64,000 nt of DNA from Paragyromitra xinjiangensis (lineage: Eukaryota; Ascomycota; Pezizomycetes; Pezizales; Discinaceae): contig JBCAMK010000009.1 in NCBI GenBank assembly GCA_038503065.1, positions 1,612,001-1,676,000 on the forward strand, given 5' to 3'. Numbering within the stretch: the first letter of the stretch is position 1; every line of letters starts with the position of its first letter. The position numbers and the translations under genes are program-made. Of this stretch, positions 58,801-64,000 are shown piece by piece. Below the pieces are notes generated by a model. The model worked only from the letters and a program-made list of their open reading frames with translations, was not told the DNA's origin and made no database searches.

Positions 58801-60602
58801 CTGTAACACAGCTTGCTGTTGAGCCTAAGTGGAACTGCCCGAGTATGCATGGCAATGTTAGTTTAGGACGGGTCATGCATAGCTGAGTCAAGAGCTTAAT
58901 ATTGATACGTTGATTTTGGCCAAGCGCCTCAAAATCCACAGCAGCCCTTTAGTAATACCATTTGCCCTTCCTAAGCAAAAAAGAAAGGTGCGGTGTAGCA
59001 AAAAATAACTCAAATCACCAGGCGATGTGTTCTCTGCAAGGCATCGACATCTCGCTGCCGCCAGCTACACCTCCAGTTCTACATATACAGCACACGATCC
59101 GACCTAGGCAGTACATAGCTGTGGTCGCGGCCAACCCCAGGGAGACCAAAAACCCCGCAACAGTGAGTCGAGCTGGTAATGAGAGTGTCGAGCGAAAAGA
59201 GAGGTTCAAGAAGGTGAGTGTTTAGGCAGGGAGTGTAGGCTGTCACTAGTGCACCACAAGGAGCTGGGAACCCAATCGGCAGACTCTCATTTGCATGCCG
59301 GAATGCCCGCTTGCCTACCGACTTGAGACTGTTTTGAGCCTAGAGAAGCCGATCGGCCGATCGGCCGGTAGTGGGACTAATTTAGTTACGACAGGTAATG
59401 GAAAGCCAAACGGGATATGGACAGAAATCAGGTATAGGGCTTAAATAAGGTTTGAGGCTCTTATGCGGCTTAAAACCGCTATAAATGATCTAGCGCTCCA
59501 ATAACCACACGACACATACCTTACTTACTTCTCGATTTACAATATCTCACTACGTATACCCTGCATGTTTGAGGTGGCTTTTGGGATCATAGTAAGCTGA
59601 TTTGCATAATTCATAGATTTCTGGAGCCAGAGGATATTTTCCCGGATTATTCGTACTTGGCCACCGATCTCTGGAGGATGTCTCACCTGCCGAAAGCTTG
59701 TGGTAGTGAATCACATTACTCTTCATGGCTCCTGAACGAGGCTTATAGGCCAGTAGCTGTGGCGGGGACTAGATGTGCTGATCCCAAGGTATGTAGCCTA
59801 ACACCAAGAGCCATCTTCTCGACATTTTGCTTAATTACAGCTGAAAGCCCTAGACTAGAGGGAGGTTTTAGATAAATAAGCAGCCAACTTTCAGTGGTCG
59901 ATCTGTAGGTGCTGTGCTCACAGGGTCTGAGGGTTGATGAAGCTAGTAAAGCGCACTTTTCAGGCCGTGCGCGTAACTAACTACCATTTAGAATATAAGC
60001 TTAATGCCCTCCCAATATGGGGCGCATATTGCGAGTGATCGCGCATGAAGCGGAAAGGAAAGCATAGAACGACTGGCTGGGCGATAACACCTGACTGGAA
60101 CAACACCTAGGCCTACGCCAGAAACTACCGTCCCGTATCCATTCCAAAGAATAAATGGGTTGAGTCATTAAAAATACAGTTTTAGTTGCAGAGAAAAGTG
60201 GGAAGTTGGCAAGGGGAACGTCTGTATCGAGATCATTCTTAGATTTTCGTATGGTGTAGGATTTCGGTTTTCTTAGGTGTGATTTGTGCCGATGGCGTTG
60301 GAGATTGTCGTCTCCAAGGGCTTCGCTAGACGGTGAAGGGAATCTTAATTCACCAAGAGAAGTTCCCCTGGGCACAACAATCAGCAAGGAGCTAGCGTCA
60401 CCCCTCGCAATCTCTTTCCTAGCCTCTATGCGATATATGCTACTCTCTATAACTTGAGCAAGCTCACTTGAGTTATTATCTACTAAATTTTGCTACGCAC
60501 CCTCGCCTTTGAGGTAAATTTTACAATTTCCCCAACCCCGAACTTAAGTTTACTCATATCTCCACGCACTGTTTTTTGCTAACTATATAGTTTTGGCCAG
60601 CC
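55808..60602. other. Gene-poor tract
   Basis: No supported gene. A short frame at 57309-57545 (+) has a gene-like start (MAMSEIQDSLLE) and a GTATGT donor, but the spliced product stops almost at once. A GATT tandem (57011-57025) and a GGCCGATC palindrome cluster (59350-59368) are the only visible simple repeats. Confidence 0.4.
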
Positions 60603-61571
60603 ATGGATCGTGCTACCCCAACCGAAACCCAAATTCCCGGCGACGCACAAATCCTTATCAGCTGTGTCTCAAAGGCAAAATCCAAGCAAAATATTCAAAT
60701 CATCGTCACGGGCCACCTTGGGCGAATTTGCACCTTTACGGGTGAGGGCGAAGACATAGCCATGAGAGTTGCCCCTTCACCTTGGATAAATGGACCCGAG
60801 GGAGGGTGGGAAGACTTCATTTCTTTTCTCCCAGTGGGCAAGGGCCGCGTTTGTTTAGCTCGCTTCGAATACATTGACTACTGCGGGGTGCCTCAGGCCT
60901 CGAGAGTGCAAAAGCCTGTCTATACCGGGAATTCGCTGTGGAAGCTGATAACGATCACTACGGGGGATGATACGACGGTCAATAAAACAGTCTCCCAGCT
61001 CAGAATTTTAATGCTATTTCCAGAGAAACCCAACCTCCGCAGCTTCCCTGACCCAACAAACATAATTACACTTCCCCCGCTTAGAGTATTGATAGAGAGA
61101 CCCAGCCCAACCAACACGCCGAGCCCAGTCGATCTCATCAAACACCCAACCCGGACTCAAATCTTCATTAGTTGCATCTCGAATTCAACGCTGACTCAGC
61201 GTATCGGGGTCTCCATCAACAGTGAAGTAGTCACTACCTTTGCGGGTTCAGGCGAGGGTAAACCCATGACGTTGCCTGACAAGAAGGAAGTATTAGTCCT
61301 AAATGGAGTAGGGGAAGATTTGGGCTTGTTCTCACTTCCGTCTACCAAAATCTGCGACACGCCAGAGATTGTCGCACTTTTTGAGTACATCGGCCTTGAT
61401 GGACAAGTTCATCCTTCTGCAAAGCAGAACCCTGTTTGTGTTGGAGATCCATCTATGAAGCTGATCACAATCGCTTCAAAGAATATCATCGGCGCCGGCG
61501 GAAACGACTCGGAGTTGAGAATCATGATCGTCACTGCTTTCCCGATCAGTGGTGTGTTTTTCAGACGATAG
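60603..61571 (+). CDS. Two-repeat beta-rich protein, possibly lectin-like
   Basis: Intronless 322-residue protein without a signal peptide, built from two copies of one domain: about 15-140 and 183-314. Matching blocks are QILISCVSKAKSKQNIQIIV with QIFISCISNSTLTQRIGVSI, CTFTGEGED with TTFAGSGEG, ARFEYI with ALFEYI, and KLITITT with KLITIAS. Each repeat ends in a short strand (LRILMLFP, LRIMIVTAFP). The pattern of alternating hydrophobics suggests a beta sandwich. The early block (N/S..TQ-I-V-IN-E--TF-G) and the strand after a G/N/D-rich turn recall calcium-mediated fucose/mannose lectins (LecB/CML family), but the acidic calcium-binding cluster is not conserved. A cytosolic lectin-like or defence protein is a hypothesis only. 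The open frame starts at the first ATG (CCATGG context). Confidence 0.65.
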   Translation: MDRATPTETQIPGDAQILISCVSKAKSKQNIQIIVTGHLGRICTFTGEGEDIAMRVAPSPWINGPEGGWEDFISFLPVGKGRVCLARFEYIDYCGVPQASRVQKPVYTGNSLWKLITITTGDDTTVNKTVSQLRILMLFPEKPNLRSFPDPTNIITLPPLRVLIERPSPTNTPSPVDLIKHPTRTQIFISCISNSTLTQRIGVSINSEVVTTFAGSGEGKPMTLPDKKEVLVLNGVGEDLGLFSLPSTKICDTPEIVALFEYIGLDGQVHPSAKQNPVCVGDPSMKLITIASKNIIGAGGNDSELRIMIVTAFPISGVFFRR

Positions 61572-61748
61572 TTTCATATCCTCACTACTACCAAGATGTT
61601 CTACATACCTTGAAATCAGTTATTTTTTATAGAATGCTTTTCGTTATCAAGTACGTACCTACATGTAAGCCAGACAGTCAACCTTCATAGACTTATGATC
61701 GAAATCCTCATTATTGCTCGAGAAGGTTGGAGTTCTACGTAATATATG

Positions 61749-62329
61749 TGTTCTGGCCCGTTTACCATGGATGTCCGTTTACAAAGTGGCCGGCATGCTT
61801 TACAAATGGGTTAGCCCATTTACAAATAGAGCAACTTTGTAGATGGGCTGGCCCACCTTCAAAGAGTGATCTAAACCTGGCCCATATCCAAAGGCCATAT
61901 CTGAAAACCGTCACAACCCTTCTCTTTTTTTACACCTATAATACTCAATAAATCTAACTAGCTATGATTCTCCTTTATTTTAATATTATTATTTTATATC
62001 AGCGAAATTATAGCTAGAGGTATATGAAAGTTTTTATGATGAATGGCTTTAGTGCAAGATTTCTAGATTTAATTTAACTGACCTTAGCAATAAGATTTTC
62101 TGGCTGTGAATTGATGCTGGCTTCAAGATCTTGAAGCCTCATGTTGGCACAGTCACATCTAAGCGAGCCCACACACACAAAAACACTTTGTATATGGGCC
62201 ATCCACTAGTGGCACTTTGGAGATGGGCCAGCCCATCTCCAAAGTTGCTCCATTTGTAAACTGGCTGGCCTATTTGTGTACTGGCTGGCCTATTTACAAA
62301 CGGGGTTTAATGACATACGGGCCGGAACA
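61749..62329. mobile_element. Foldback/MITE element with about 115-bp inverted arms and TATG duplication
   Basis: Left arm 61749-61867 and right arm about 62212-62329 are inverted copies. They share the end TGTTC-GGCCCGT and the inner GAGCAACTTTG-AGATGGGC, with short internal repeats of TTACAAATGG- and CTGGC-type sequence. TATG occurs directly outside both ends (61745-61748 and 62330-62333), a likely 4-bp target duplication. The AT-rich centre has no coding capacity. Confidence 0.75.
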
Positions 62330-62777
62330 TATGCAAACCGATTTTTTACCCTCTTAAGGAATGGCTAAGGGAATATGTGCAAGATTATCTTTACTAACCA
62401 ATATGTTGGTGTTGAGCGTATACATCACCACTAGCTTTGCTACGTATATACCCACGCGTCCGATCGTGATGTTCTACAAGTAAGGCTCCATTTCACTGCC
62501 TACGACTCACTGAACCAAATATACCCAATATCAACACCCGTAGTCTTCCCACGAAAGAATTTGTTTTCCGTATATACATAGCCTAGCTAGTCATATCTTT
62601 TTATATGCCATGCCAGAAAGTGTCCGACCAAGTCCCACATGTTTGAGACAGTAATATCGGGATTTATCAAGGAAAAACAAGCGCAAGAGACCAACCCAAA
62701 AAGTGCGAGGTAGTATGCCGGCGGAAGCTACATGTAGTGATATAATCTACCTTGGTCTTATTGCAAATTGCAAAAAG
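62330..62777. other. Intergenic, 3' side of the zinc-finger gene
   Basis: No gene seen between the foldback element and the stop codon of the C2H2 gene. Confidence 0.5.
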
Positions 62778-63479
62778 CTACATTTCCTTTCCTCCTAAAT
62801 TCACAGTTCTGCTGTTAATGACTTTTGCCATCACCTCCTTTAAGTTTAATCCACTATCTCGATGCCTACGCCAGATATGTTGATACATATTCACCCTCTT
62901 CCTCGTAGAGAAGGAACACATGTAACAAACAAGATCATCACGTTCCTTGTGTAACGGGACCTCAGGTTTCTGAAGTCTTTGTTCCTCAGCCACTTCTGTT
63001 TTGTCAAGCGGGCCAACACCGTCGATAATCCTTGTCATGGCATCCACTATCGAAACCTCTTCGTGCATACGTGAGACATGGGCCCTGATGTAGGATTCAT
63101 TTTCTGAGGAGTAGCTTTTGCATAAGTAGCAGACAAGCTGCTTGCTTCTTCCATGTAGCAACACTTCATGGCCAGTCCGGTCCCTTATTGACAAAAAATC
63201 GCTGCTGCAAGGCGTATAACGACAACGAAACAGCTTTGGGTGATGTTTCTGATGTTTTTGGAGGTTGAGAAGATTAACGTAGCTCTTTCCACAAGAAGCA
63301 AATGTGCAAGGATAAGGTTTCCGACACCTAGCCTTTCTTTTACCAAAAGCAGGCGTGCCTACATTTTTCCGGCAAGAATCATCAGCAGGAGCTGATAGAC
63401 CAGTCGTAGATACATATGTGACTGGTAGCGGTCTTTCCCCGAACAGTAAGTCGGCTTCTACTGGCAGAAGTACACTCAT
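62778..63479 (-). CDS. Four-finger C2H2 zinc-finger protein
   Basis: Intronless 233-residue protein. Finger 1: C58, C63, H76, H79/H80. Finger 2: C86, C91, H104, H109. Finger 3: C117, C120, H134, H139. Finger 4: C185, C188, H201, H206. Fingers 1-2 have the wider C-x4-C spacing; fingers 3-4 are C-x2-C and begin LVCYLC and LVCYMC. Each of 3 and 4 is followed by a similar helix (DAMTRIID, EVMAKVIN), so they look like a duplicated unit of about 68 residues. A basic patch (GKRKARCRK) before finger 1 may be a nuclear localisation signal. Probably a DNA- or RNA-binding regulator; no named orthologue recognised. The start is the first ATG with a sensible context; the open stretch upstream belongs to another frame. 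Confidence 0.75.
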   Translation of the reverse strand: MSVLLPVEADLLFGERPLPVTYVSTTGLSAPADDSCRKNVGTPAFGKRKARCRKPYPCTFASCGKSYVNLLNLQKHQKHHPKLFRCRYTPCSSDFLSIRDRTGHEVLLHGRSKQLVCYLCKSYSSENESYIRAHVSRMHEEVSIVDAMTRIIDGVGPLDKTEVAEEQRLQKPEVPLHKERDDLVCYMCSFSTRKRVNMYQHIWRRHRDSGLNLKEVMAKVINSRTVNLGGKEM

Positions 63480-64000
63480 GTCCTGAGCTTCAGTTTAAGG
63501 CGCAAGTTGACAGTAGAAGCTGTGGGTTTAAAAGACCAACTCAGGCACTCGCTTGATGTAGATTTTAGCGCAGGCTTCCTAAACAGATAGCTCCTAGACA
63601 AGCCCTTCCGCCGGAAAATCTGAGGGTTATTTGGCAAGAGGAACGGAGAAAGTATCTTGTTAAAGCTGGAGCGACAAAGTAGGAGCACAGGAAACAAATA
63701 GGAAAGAGGGCCAACGGAACAGAACAAGACCTGTACCTACAAGCTCCCTGATCAGGCTAGCAGAGGACCCCAATAGAAGCTAGATTTCTGCATGATCGGT
63801 ATGTAATAAGATATATCGATTACATAGCTACAGTTATTTTAGGTTACCAAGATCTGAAATGAGAATTTGAAGTTGACTAAGGATGGATGAATGGTGAACG
63901 CTAAATGCCAGCCCAATCAAAGGCAGTCTACTCTCACGCAAATAGCTCAAACGTTCATACATATTTCCCATGTTCTGACACACTGCAAAAACACCATAGA
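63480..64000. other. Right edge, no gene seen
   Basis: Upstream region of the C2H2 gene. A short open frame at 63476-63727 (-) lacks any domain. Confidence 0.5.

Overview
The window is nuclear DNA of a filamentous ascomycete (Pezizomycotina), and gene content fits Leotiomycetes best. The evidence is short 55-75 bp introns with GTRAGT-type donors and CTAAC-type branch sites, a fungal-only gene set (UsgS-type membrane protein, OM14, Reb1/TTF1-type Myb factor, MARVEL-like small membrane protein), and STAND-type fungal N-terminal domains. The clade call is inference. Gene density is low: about a dozen convincing genes in 64 kb, with long AT-leaning gene-poor tracts at 36-47 kb and 50-60.6 kb that hold inverted-repeat elements and gene relics.

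Layout. 0-2.6 kb: mostly non-coding, with one doubtful membrane-protein exon at the left edge. 2.6-4.8 kb (-): cytosolic Hsp70 in five exons. 7.8-9.0 kb (-): secreted M35/Asp-zincin-like protein whose zinc site looks destroyed. 10.4-11.2 kb (-): OM14 mitochondrial outer-membrane protein with a 23-nt micro-exon. 15.2-16.2 kb (+): four-TM protein. 17.1-19.7 kb (-): paralogue A of an unusual multidomain family (NLR-type N-terminal domain, ubiquitin-like domain, zinc ribbon, thioredoxin-like part), with a frameshifted 3' end. 20.9-22.8 kb (-): glucosidase II beta subunit. 23.8-24.2 kb (-): small secreted protein with HHCH motifs. 26.7-27.9 kb (-): UsgS-type membrane protein. 28.8-31.2 kb (+): paralogue B of the family, ending in TPR repeats instead of thioredoxin-like domains. 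33.0-35.7 kb (-): Reb1/TTF1-type Myb factor. 45.3-46.0 kb (-): 2EXR-like relic. 46.9-47.5 kb (+): half-IBR zinc protein. 48.1-50.2 kb (+): Cue3/ASCC2-like ribosome-quality-control factor. 60.6-61.6 kb (+): two-repeat, possibly lectin-like protein. 62.8-63.5 kb (-): four-finger C2H2 protein.

The conserved genes are housekeeping and unrelated to one another: chaperone, ER glycan processing, Pol I termination, ribosome rescue, mitochondrial surface. The most interesting part is 17-31 kb. Two oppositely oriented paralogues share four intron positions, an NLR-like N-terminus, a ubiquitin-like domain and a split zinc ribbon, but carry different C-terminal modules. One is decaying and the other is apparently intact. 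Two inverted-repeat elements with candidate target-site duplications lie at 55.4-55.8 and 61.7-62.3 kb. All exon boundaries were set by hand from splice consensus and reading frame; no transcript or database search was available.
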